From NCBI GenBank assembly GCA_025359505.1, contig JANYHH010000040.1, positions 1 to 56,278 of the forward strand: DNA of 56,278 nt, given 5' to 3'. Made by a program: the position numbers and the translations under genes. Shown here piece after piece: positions 35,783 through 42,879 of this stretch; positions within the stretch are counted from its first letter, which is position 1; every line of letters starts with the position of its first letter. The notes beneath the pieces were generated by a model that was not told where the DNA came from, did not search any database, and was given only the letters and a program-made list of their open reading frames with translations. The stretch is from Deinococcales bacterium (GTDB taxonomy: Bacteria > Deinococcota > Deinococci > Deinococcales > JAAFIG01).

Positions 35783-37780
35783 AACGCTTCGCCGATCCGC
35801 TCTAGGCGACCCAACTTCTGGCTCGCCGTTTTCGCGGTGCTGCTCGCGGTACTGAGTTTCGCCGTCCCCACGTTCACGCTCTCGCGCTCGTTCAGCGGCG
35901 AGGCCGCGATGCTGGTGCATCCGGGGCAGGTCGTGGATTTCACGGGGTTCCTGCCTAAAGTTTTGCCCGACCTCGGGCTGGTGACGCTGCTGACGTGGCT
36001 GAGCGTGGTGATGTTGCTGATCGTCGCTGGGCTGGCGTGGACGCGATCTCAATGGCTGTGGGTCGGCGGTGTGGTGGTGGTCACGCTGTTCATCGTCAGC
36101 ACGGGCGTGTTCGTCGGCGTGATCGACGCGGTGCACGCGCCGCTGCTGGCGGCGGGCACGGCTTACCGCCGCTTGCCGTTCCAGAACTTCGGGCCCAGCC
36201 TGTGGTCGTACCTCGCGCTGATCCTCGGCTTATTCACCATCGCCTCGAGCCTCGGTGGATTAGGGTACTTCCCGAGTTTCTTCGCCCGGGTGCGCGGCGC
36301 GATCGTGCCCGCCATCGCCATTTTGTTATCGCTGTTGGTGTCTGGCGTGATTATTCTGGCGCTACAAGACGTGCCGGGCGCAGCGAAGGGCCCGCAAGGC
36401 TTCGTCGGCGGCTGGCTCGGTAAGGTTGATCTGCTGTGGTTCAGTTACAGCACCTTGTTCGGGCCGATCCTCCCGAAGTTCCGCCCAACGCTCGATTTCG
36501 CCCCGCTGTGGCAAAGCCTCGCATTGGCCACGCCGCTGATTTTCACGGGGCTGGGCTTGTCGTTTGGCTTCAGGACGGGGCTGTTCAACATCGGCGCGGC
36601 AGGGCAGGTCACGATGGGCGGCATTTTCTGCGCGGCGGTCGGCGTCTACGTGCCGGGCCCGTGGTACATCGTCGCACCGCTGGCCGTGATCGCCGCTGCC
36701 GTCGGCGGCGGCTTATGGGGCGCGTTACCCGGCTGGCTCAAGGGGCGATTCGGCGCATCGGAAGTCATCAACACAATCATGCTCAATTACATCGCGTCGG
36801 GCTTACTGATCTTTTTGATCGGCAGCAACGAAGCCAGTTTCTTCGGGCAAAAAATCGTCCTGCCCTTCAAAGCACCGGGCGGCGAAGCCAAAAGCCTCGA
36901 GTTCGGCGCGGGGGCGCGGCTGCCCAACCTGACCGATCTGCCGCTGGTGGCGTCGGGCAACAACACCTTCATGCTGACCGTACCGCTACTGGTTTTGGGG
37001 GCGCTGCTGGGCTGGAGCTTCGCTAAAGGCGACTCGAGGAGGCGCGGGATGATCGCCGCTGCGGGCGGCGCACTTGGGATGGTCGTCGGATTTTTATTGC
37101 CGCGCTTGCCCGTTTCGGGGTCGATGGCCACGGCTGGTTTGAACGTCGCGTTCATTCTGGCGCTGCTGGCGGCCGTGTTCGTCGGCATCTTTTTATGGCG
37201 CACCAAATGGGGCTACGAGCTTCGCGCCGTCGGACTGTCCCCCAAAGCAGCCGAGTACGGCGGTGTCAACATCGCTCGCAACACCGTGCTAGCGCTGGCG
37301 ATCAGCGGAGCGCTGGCGGGCTTGGCGGCGACGCATTTCACGATGGGCGGGGCGCTGTCTGAGTACCGCTTGAAGCAAGTCATGCCCTCGGAGAGCGTGG
37401 GTTTTGGTGGCATCACCGTGGCGCTGCTTGGGCAGAACACCCCGTGGGGCGTGGTCGCCTCGAGCATTCTGTTCGGCGTGCTCGGCACGGGCGGCTTAAA
37501 CTTGGATCAGAAGTTAGACAACATCAGCCGCGAAATCGTCACGGTGCTGCAAGCATTGATCGTGCTGTTCATCGCCACGCGTGGCTTCCTCAGCGGTGAT
37601 TTCCTACGCAGCATCAACAACACGCCGATTCCAAAAAAGAGCGCTCCCTCGAGTCCACCACCCTCAGGTAGCGATGCTGACTCGAACAACGGCGTCTCGA
37701 GCAACAATGTTTCCAGCAACGGCGTCTCGAGCATGGCCGCGCCATCCGAAGTCCCCTCGAGCGCGAAGGAGGTGAAGTGA
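35780..37780 (+). CDS. ABC transporter permease, nucleoside/BMP type (long form)
   Basis: The 666-residue membrane protein belongs to the branched-chain/ribose-type permeases (BPD_transp_2), the kind that pairs with BMP-family binding proteins to import nucleosides. An extra N-terminal membrane region (about 1-230) is followed by the core, including GFRTGLFNIGAAGQVTMGG and a RAVGLSPKAAEYGG-type cytoplasmic loop. The C-terminal tail (about 615-660) is Ser/Asn/Pro-rich and is encoded by repeated CTCGAG-containing units. Its stop is adjacent to the next permease start. Confidence 0.86.
   Translation: MNASPIRSRRPNFWLAVFAVLLAVLSFAVPTFTLSRSFSGEAAMLVHPGQVVDFTGFLPKVLPDLGLVTLLTWLSVVMLLIVAGLAWTRSQWLWVGGVVVVTLFIVSTGVFVGVIDAVHAPLLAAGTAYRRLPFQNFGPSLWSYLALILGLFTIASSLGGLGYFPSFFARVRGAIVPAIAILLSLLVSGVIILALQDVPGAAKGPQGFVGGWLGKVDLLWFSYSTLFGPILPKFRPTLDFAPLWQSLALATPLIFTGLGLSFGFRTGLFNIGAAGQVTMGGIFCAAVGVYVPGPWYIVAPLAVIAAAVGGGLWGALPGWLKGRFGASEVINTIMLNYIASGLLIFLIGSNEASFFGQKIVLPFKAPGGEAKSLEFGAGARLPNLTDLPLVASGNNTFMLTVPLLVLGALLGWSFAKGDSRRRGMIAAAGGALGMVVGFLLPRLPVSGSMATAGLNVAFILALLAAVFVGIFLWRTKWGYELRAVGLSPKAAEYGGVNIARNTVLALAISGALAGLAATHFTMGGALSEYRLKQVMPSESVGFGGITVALLGQNTPWGVVASSILFGVLGTGGLNLDQKLDNISREIVTVLQALIVLFIATRGFLSGDFLRSINNTPIPKKSAPSSPPPSGSDADSNNGVSSNNVSSNGVSSMAAPSEVPSSAKEVK
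37640..37770 (+). repeat. CTCGAG-driven serine-rich coding repeat
   Basis: Within the permease tail, CTCGAG occurs four times in about 115 bp, always in the frame that gives Ser-Ser. Two 30-bp units of the form AACGGCGTCTCGAGCA are about 30 bp apart. The protein reads SS-, VSSNN-, VSSNG-, VSSM-type repeats there. Confidence 0.75.
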
Positions 37781-38707
37781 ATGGATACCGCATCAATGAT
37801 TGTGCTGCTGTCCACCACGCTCCGCAGCACCACGCCGCTGCTGTTAGCAGCGCTGGGCGGTTTGTTCTCGGAGCGGGCGGGCGTGGTCAACGTCGCGCTC
37901 GAGGGGATCATGCTCTTCGGGGCGCTGACCGCAGCGGTCGTCGCGCAGCAACTCGAGGCTCCGTTCTTGGCGGTCGATCCGACGGCCGATTTGTGGTGGG
38001 TTCCGATCGTGGCCGTGCTCGCCGGGATGCTGGCCGGTGGGCTGATCGCGGGGATTCACGCGGTGGTCAGCATCAAATACAAGGCCGATCAGGTGATTTC
38101 GGGGACAGCCATCAATTTGCTGGCGGCGGGCGTGCCAGCGATCCTCTTGCAGTTTTTTTACAACAACACCAGTGATTCCAAAAGCGTCATCAACAAACTG
38201 CCACTGTGGGGCGTCGAGGGTTTCGCGTTCTCGCCGCTGACGTTCATCGCCTTCTTACTCGTGCCAGTGGCGTGGTACACGATTTACAGAACGAAATTCG
38301 GCTTGCGCTTGCGGGCAGTCGGCGAAGCGCCACAGGCCGCCGCCAGCGTCGGCGTCAACGTCTTTGCAACTCGCTACACGGCCGTGATCCTCAGTGGCGT
38401 GCTGGCGGCGATGGCAGGCGCGTACCTGAGCATCGGCAATTTGGATAAATTCAATCGCGGCATGAGCGCCGGTCAGGGCTTCATCGCGCTGGCCGCGCTG
38501 ATTTTCGGCAAATGGATTCCAATCAACGTGATGGGCGCGTGCCTGCTGTTCGGGTTCTTCAGCGCCCTAGCCATCCGGCTCGGCGGCGACAACATCCTGC
38601 CCGGGCCAATCGTCGAAATGCTGCCGTTCATCATCACTATCCTCGTGCTCGCGGGCTTCATCGGACGGTCTCGAGCACCAAAAGCCATCGGCAAGCCGTA
38701 CCCTTAA
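37781..38707 (+). CDS. ABC transporter permease, nucleoside/BMP type (second subunit)
   Basis: The 308-residue membrane protein has about eight to ten hydrophobic segments and the family motif GGLFSERAGVVNVALEGIML near the N-terminus, with RAVGEAPQAAASVG in the ATPase-contact loop. It would form a heterodimer with the upstream permease. GGAGGTGA spans the end of the first gene, and the ATG directly follows its stop, so the two are coupled. No ATPase or binding protein is encoded nearby; these must lie elsewhere. Confidence 0.88.
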   Translation: MDTASMIVLLSTTLRSTTPLLLAALGGLFSERAGVVNVALEGIMLFGALTAAVVAQQLEAPFLAVDPTADLWWVPIVAVLAGMLAGGLIAGIHAVVSIKYKADQVISGTAINLLAAGVPAILLQFFYNNTSDSKSVINKLPLWGVEGFAFSPLTFIAFLLVPVAWYTIYRTKFGLRLRAVGEAPQAAASVGVNVFATRYTAVILSGVLAAMAGAYLSIGNLDKFNRGMSAGQGFIALAALIFGKWIPINVMGACLLFGFFSALAIRLGGDNILPGPIVEMLPFIITILVLAGFIGRSRAPKAIGKPYP

Positions 38708-38742
38708 ACCCTCAGTTTTGAGCGCCAGACAAGAGGTTTGAC

Positions 38743-39648
38743 TTGAACCCGCATTTTGATTACACATCAGAAGTCCGCAGCGCCCTCGAGACCGGCCTGC
38801 CCGTCGTCGCTTTGGAGAGTACCGTCATCAGCCACGGCTTGCCGTTCCCGCAAAACTTGGAAACCGCGCTGGGGATGGAATCTGAGATTCGCAATGTCGG
38901 CGCGATTCCCGCGACCATCGCCGTGCTGGACGGGCGCGTGCAGATCGGGTGCAATCAAGCTCAGCTCGAGCGGCTGGCCCATGAACAGCTAGAAAAGCTC
39001 AGTTTGTGGAATCTGCCCGCGTTGATCGCGCTGGAGAAAAGCGGCGGCACGACCGTCGCCACGACCGCGCATCTGGCGCATCTGGCGGGCATCGAGGTTT
39101 TTGCGACCGGCGGCATCGGCGGCGTGCATTTTGATGCCTTCGACGAAAGCGCCGATCTGCCCGCGCTGGCTCGCACGCCGATCATCGTCGTCTGCGCGGG
39201 CGCAAAAAGCATCCTCAACCTGCACGCGACGATCGAACGCCTCGAGACGCTCGGCGTGCCGGTGATTGGCTACGGAACCGACAGTCTGCCCGCCTTTCAC
39301 ACGCCGACCAGCCCGCACCCGATTGCCGCCCGTTTAGACACGCCGCTCGAGGTCGCCAAAGCCCAACGCGCCGCCAGAACCCTCGAGCTGCGCCAAGCGA
39401 TTCTGGTCACGAATCCTGTGGTGGACGGCATTCCATTTCAGCGCGTGCAAATGTGGGTCGAAGCCGCCAATCACGAGGCTCGCAAAGCTGGGGTCAGCGG
39501 CAAGCATTTGACGCCTTTTCTACTGGGGCAACTGAACTCCCTGAGCGGCGGCGAGTCCGTGCGCGTCAACGCGGCGCTGCTGCGTGGCAACGCCAAGCTC
39601 GGCGGCGCAATTGCCGTGGCACTCACGCAACTCTCGAGGTCATCATGA
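38743..39648 (+). CDS. psuG: Pseudouridine-5'-phosphate glycosidase
   Basis: The 301-residue enzyme cleaves (or reversibly forms) pseudouridine 5'-phosphate into uracil and ribose 5-phosphate. The conserved ALESTVISHGLPFP motif (24-37), TVATTAHLAHLAGIEVFATGG and the GVPVIGYGTDSLPAF stretch are clear. AGAGG lies before the TTG start at 38743. It follows the nucleoside-type permeases by 35 bp, suggesting uptake and breakdown of pseudouridine or related nucleosides. The usual partner kinase gene psuK is not adjacent. Confidence 0.92.
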   Translation: MNPHFDYTSEVRSALETGLPVVALESTVISHGLPFPQNLETALGMESEIRNVGAIPATIAVLDGRVQIGCNQAQLERLAHEQLEKLSLWNLPALIALEKSGGTTVATTAHLAHLAGIEVFATGGIGGVHFDAFDESADLPALARTPIIVVCAGAKSILNLHATIERLETLGVPVIGYGTDSLPAFHTPTSPHPIAARLDTPLEVAKAQRAARTLELRQAILVTNPVVDGIPFQRVQMWVEAANHEARKAGVSGKHLTPFLLGQLNSLSGGESVRVNAALLRGNAKLGGAIAVALTQLSRSS

Positions 39649-40625
39649 CAGACAAGGGTAAAAGCACCATGTCGGATAAAATCGGCAGTAGCGCTGCGAA
39701 CGAACCGACCATCGGCGCAACGCTGCGTCAGGGACGCGAAGACAAAAATATGACCGTCGAGCAGATCGCGGAGCGATTAAAAGTGCGCGGCGGCATCATC
39801 AAAGCGCTCGAGTCTGACCGATACGACGACCTGCCCGAACCGATTTACACCCGTTCATACTTGGAGCGTTACGCGCAAATCGTCGAGGTCGACGCCGCCG
39901 CGATCGTCAGGCGCTACGACCGCCGCGCTGGATTCACGGCCGGTCAAACCGTCGTCGTGCCAAAGGTGCTGCCAACCGCCAAAAGCTCCAAGGTCAATCT
40001 GCTCATTCCAGCCTTGATCGTGCTGGGCGTTGGGGCAATCGCGGGCGCGGCGTGGTGGTGGCAGATGCAATCCAGCAAACCGCTCGGTGTCATCCCCAAG
40101 CCAGCACCCGCGCAGCAAACCCCAAACACCGCGCCCGGAACGCCGATCAGCCTGAACGTCAAAATCAGTGTGATGAGCACCCCGAGCGGCGCGAGCGTGA
40201 TGCTCGACCGCTTCAAAATCGGCGTGACACCATTGAAAGACACCCGCGTCAGCGGCGGCGCGACCCGCGAGTTGCGGCTCGAGAAGAGCGGTTATCAGGT
40301 GTATTCGCAATCAATAGACTTGACCTCGAGCAGGAACTTCAACGTGATCCTGAACCCGAACCCAGTGGTGACGGCCGCAGCACCAGCCACCGCGCCCGAC
40401 GATGGCAAGGTCACGTTGCGCTTTCGCGGACGGTCGTGGCTGCGCGTGACTGACTCAAGCGGCAAACTGCTGTTCGAGGGCATCCCCGAAGCTGGCTCGA
40501 GCCAAATCTATAACGCCCCAATCACTGTGCGGGCGGGTCGTCCCGATGTCATCAGCGCGACCGTCAAAGGCGTCACCAAGGACGCGCTCGGCGGTGGCAC
40601 GCCGGGAACGTTCACGTTTCCGTGA
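39645..40625 (+). CDS. RodZ-like HTH/PEGA/DUF4115 membrane protein
   Basis: The 326-residue protein has an N-terminal HTH_25 helix-turn-helix (about 22-90, with TVEQIAERLKVRGGIIKALE), one transmembrane helix (about 118-139), a PEGA-type beta domain (about 160-240, with PSGASVMLDRFKIGVTPLKD) and a C-terminal DUF4115/RodZ-like domain (about 255-320, with RSWLRVTDSSGKLLFEG). It should sit in the cytoplasmic membrane and link the cytoplasm to the envelope, possibly in cell-shape control. Its ATG overlaps the psuG stop (ATGA 39645-39648), an odd partner. Confidence 0.82.
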   Translation: MTDKGKSTMSDKIGSSAANEPTIGATLRQGREDKNMTVEQIAERLKVRGGIIKALESDRYDDLPEPIYTRSYLERYAQIVEVDAAAIVRRYDRRAGFTAGQTVVVPKVLPTAKSSKVNLLIPALIVLGVGAIAGAAWWWQMQSSKPLGVIPKPAPAQQTPNTAPGTPISLNVKISVMSTPSGASVMLDRFKIGVTPLKDTRVSGGATRELRLEKSGYQVYSQSIDLTSSRNFNVILNPNPVVTAAAPATAPDDGKVTLRFRGRSWLRVTDSSGKLLFEGIPEAGSSQIYNAPITVRAGRPDVISATVKGVTKDALGGGTPGTFTFP

Positions 40626-40635
40626 ATCGCTCGAG

Positions 40636-41163
40636 GTGAAATTCCTTGGGATTTCGGGCAGTTTGCGACTTGGCAGCGTCAACACTGCACTACTCGAGGC
40701 GATGCAGATCCTTGCTCCGGCTCAGATTGAATTGCGACTGGCACACGGCATCGGTGAGTTACCGCACTTCAACCCGGACTTTGAGAACCCTGACCTCGAG
40801 CCAGCCGTGCCCGAAGCCGTGAGCAGGTGGCGCAAACAGATCGGCTGGGCCGACGCGCTCATCATCTCGAGTCCAGAGTACGCGCACGGCACGCCGGGCA
40901 GCTTGAAAAACGCGCTCGATTGGCTGGTCAGCACTTCCCTGTTCACGGGCAAGCCCGTGGCGATTATCGGCGTCGCCGGGCGCGGGCTGCACGCTCGAGC
41001 CTCGCTGATCGAGGTCGTGACCACGATGGACGGGTGCGTGATTGCGGAGGCATCGGTGATGCTGGCGGTCAGCCGGAACCTCACGGCGCTCGAGATTGCG
41101 GCGGATGCGGGGATGGCGGGGCGCTTGAGCGTAGCGATGGTGGCGTTGGCGGGCGCGGTTTGA
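40636..41163 (+). CDS. NADPH-dependent FMN reductase
   Basis: The 175-residue flavodoxin-like protein starts KFLGISGSLRLGSVN, the flavin-phosphate loop, and contains SPEYAHGTPGSLKNALDWL (about 74-92), both hallmarks of the NADPH-dependent FMN reductase family (quinone or azo reductase-like). The GTG at 40636, 10 bp after the upstream stop, is the likely start, but no good Shine-Dalgarno sequence is present. Its last 170 bp are duplicated at 42043-42223 beyond a toxin-antitoxin pair. Confidence 0.85.
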   Translation: MKFLGISGSLRLGSVNTALLEAMQILAPAQIELRLAHGIGELPHFNPDFENPDLEPAVPEAVSRWRKQIGWADALIISSPEYAHGTPGSLKNALDWLVSTSLFTGKPVAIIGVAGRGLHARASLIEVVTTMDGCVIAEASVMLAVSRNLTALEIAADAGMAGRLSVAMVALAGAV

Positions 41164-41173
41164 CGCACTCGAG
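40994..41173. repeat. 3' end of the FMN reductase gene, original copy of a duplication
   Basis: These 180 bp run from a CTCGAG at 40994 to a CTCGAG at 41168-41173 and recur at 42043-42223 with about 85-90% identity. Similarity stops exactly at the outer edges of those two motifs. Confidence 0.85.
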
Positions 41174-41226
41174 CAACAGAACTGCGTGACTAAAAATCAA
41201 GTCTAGACTAAACAATATCGGTCTGC

Positions 41227-41243
41227 TAATATTCCCGCACATG
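41227..41243 (+). promoter_or_regulatory. Leaderless promoter of the HigBA-like module
   Basis: TAATAT (41227-41232) precedes ATG 41241 by 8 nt. The preceding 60 bp are AT-rich compared with their surroundings. Confidence 0.55.
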
Positions 41244-41636
41244 GTTTTTCACCTCTCTCGACACCCCGACCATTTGACCGCGCAGCACCCACGAGTGATC
41301 GAAGATTTGCTTGGAATGATTCAAAATAATCAGCAAGCCAGCGTTGACAGCATCATCTTGATGCTCCAAGACTTTTATCAAAACGGCAGAGCGAGCCGTT
41401 ACCTCGAGAAGCTCAAAAACCTGCCTTTCTTTGAATTAAAAACCCGCTCTCGAGGGGGGCAAAAAGGCGGCGCGAGGGTGTACTTGTTCCTGACGGACGA
41501 TGACGAAGCCGTGATTATCAACGCCGAGATCAAAGCAGGCAATCAACCAAGTCCGCAGAAACTCGAGGAAGCGGCCGTCATCCTTCGGGCTTATCGTTCA
41601 GGAGTACAAGTCACACCAGCAAGGAAAACTTCATGA
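41241..41636 (+). CDS. RelE/HigB-superfamily (Gp49-like) toxin
   Basis: The 131-residue protein has the Gp49/HigB arrangement: N-terminal helices, then RYLEKLKNLPFFELKTRSRGGQKGGARVYLFL with the basic strand expected for an mRNA interferase, and an acidic C-terminal helix. The next gene encodes an Xre-type HTH protein and overlaps it by four bases (ATGA), the reversed toxin-first order of HigBA systems. It sits between two copies of the reductase 3' end. Confidence 0.75.
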   Translation: MVFHLSRHPDHLTAQHPRVIEDLLGMIQNNQQASVDSIILMLQDFYQNGRASRYLEKLKNLPFFELKTRSRGGQKGGARVYLFLTDDDEAVIINAEIKAGNQPSPQKLEEAAVILRAYRSGVQVTPARKTS

Positions 41637-42034
41637 AAAATAAAAAGAAATTGACACCAAACCTGCAAGCATTACTCGCGGAACTCAGCCCAATCGAACT
41701 CGAGACGGGCATCATCCGAAGCAATCCCCAACCACCCACGGGGCTGCTTGAAGTCGCCAATAGCAACCCTCGGCATCAGCTCGAGAACGCCGTTCTAGAA
41801 ACAGATTTACGTCAGGCCCTGACAAGGGCCAGAAAAAACAGTGGCGCGACCATCCGCGAAGTCGCCAATACTGAAGGGATCAGCGTTGCTCGAGCACATG
41901 AAATTGAACACGCGAATCTTAAGTTGGAGTTGCAAACGCTCGTCAGACACGCCAACGCCTTGGGTTACGAGGTGAGCCTGACATTGACACCGAAAAACTC
42001 GAGTTTGGAGCGCATAGAAACGATGTTGCAGTAA
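41633..42034 (+). CDS. Xre-family HTH antitoxin (HigA-like)
   Basis: The 133-residue protein has a helix-turn-helix of the Cro/Xre type in its C-terminal half (about 62-118, with TIREVANTEGISVARAHEIEHAN) and a disordered, proline-rich N-terminal part. The overlap with the toxin gene and domain type support an antitoxin that also represses its own promoter. Its stop is 8 bp before the second reductase copy begins. Confidence 0.78.
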   Translation: MKNKKKLTPNLQALLAELSPIELETGIIRSNPQPPTGLLEVANSNPRHQLENAVLETDLRQALTRARKNSGATIREVANTEGISVARAHEIEHANLKLELQTLVRHANALGYEVSLTLTPKNSSLERIETMLQ

Positions 42035-42042
42035 GGCATTAT

Positions 42043-42223
42043 CTCGAGCCTCGCTGATCGAGGTCGTGACCACGATGGACGGGCGCGTGATTGATGAAGC
42101 CTCGGTGATGCTGGTGGCGGGCCAGAACCTCACGGCGCTCGAGATGGCGGCGGATGCGGGGATAGCCGGGGCAGTTGAGGGTAGCGATGGTGACGTTGGC
42201 GGGCGCAGTTTGACGCACTCGAG
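42043..42223 (+). pseudogene. Duplicated 3' fragment of the FMN reductase gene
   Basis: This 181-bp copy of 40994-41173 has lost the 5' three quarters of the gene. It encodes the equivalent of RASLIEVVTTMDG onward until an indel near 42170 shifts the frame. It begins and ends at CTCGAG. It has no start or promoter of its own. Confidence 0.82.
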
Positions 42224-42232
42224 GGTGATGAC

Positions 42233-42622
42233 TCACCAAGTGGCAACGTTCAAACCTTCAACAAGATTGAAATGCTGATCTCGAGAAATCAGGGTCAATT
42301 GGTGTTGAAGCGCTGTAGCTGCGATCCACACATCGTTTTCGGGAATCGGTTTGCCAGCTTGCTTCAGCCTCTGCCGGACAATGCTATACAAACGTGCAGT
42401 GTCCGCATCCACAGTCAAAACCCTGACGAGCGGAATCAATGCTGTGACTCGAGCGATGTTCTCCTCCACCCGCATCGATTTTTCAGCGCCGAAGTAAAGC
42501 TCGCCGATAACGATAACTGGCACGAAAACCTTTGACGCAACCTGAAGCTGCTCGACCACTTTTAATTGCCCAGCGAATAAGTCAATGACGACATTGGTGT
42601 CGAGCAGCGGCTCACCAATCAT
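42233..42622 (-). CDS. vapC: VapC-type PIN-domain toxin (second locus)
   Basis: The 129-residue PIN-domain protein has D8 (LLDTNVVIDLF), E41 in the VIGELYFGA stretch, D96 (PENDVWIAATAL) and D114 (ISRDQHFN), the full acidic cluster for RNA cleavage. It overlaps the upstream antitoxin by 11 bp. It is only distantly similar to the PIN toxin at 8180-8599. It ends 10 bp from the duplicated reductase fragment. Confidence 0.9.
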   Translation of the reverse strand: MIGEPLLDTNVVIDLFAGQLKVVEQLQVASKVFVPVIVIGELYFGAEKSMRVEENIARVTALIPLVRVLTVDADTARLYSIVRQRLKQAGKPIPENDVWIAATALQHQLTLISRDQHFNLVEGLNVATW

Positions 42623-42827
42623 TCGGCTCTACTTGCCCGAACTCGCGCTCGAGCATCTGCTGCATTTCAGCAGCTTCTGCACGAGTTATCGAACCCGCCA
42701 AGCTCAACAACTGAGCGCCAGAATACTGCCCCTCGAGTTCGCGGGCGTAGTCCAGAACGCGACGCTGCGCTTCGGGCGATAAGCGCTCGAGCTGCTCGTG
42801 AAGATCGCGTTGCAGAGTTGCATTCAC
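42612..42827 (-). CDS. vapB: Antitoxin of the second VapBC module
   Basis: The 71-residue helical, charged protein (LSPEAQRRVLDYARELEG) precedes the PIN toxin and overlaps it. GTG 42827 is set by the leaderless box TACACT at 42839-42834, 6 nt upstream; the longer frame upstream runs into the molybdoenzyme gene. It shares a short LSPxxxRRVL motif with the antitoxin at 8596-8838, which hints at common ancestry. Confidence 0.78.
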   Translation of the reverse strand: MNATLQRDLHEQLERLSPEAQRRVLDYARELEGQYSGAQLLSLAGSITRAEAAEMQQMLEREFGQVEPNDW

Positions 42828-42879
42828 TCGGTCAGTGTATTCGTAAACCTGCGAAGCTTCAAGGAGAACAACCAACAAT

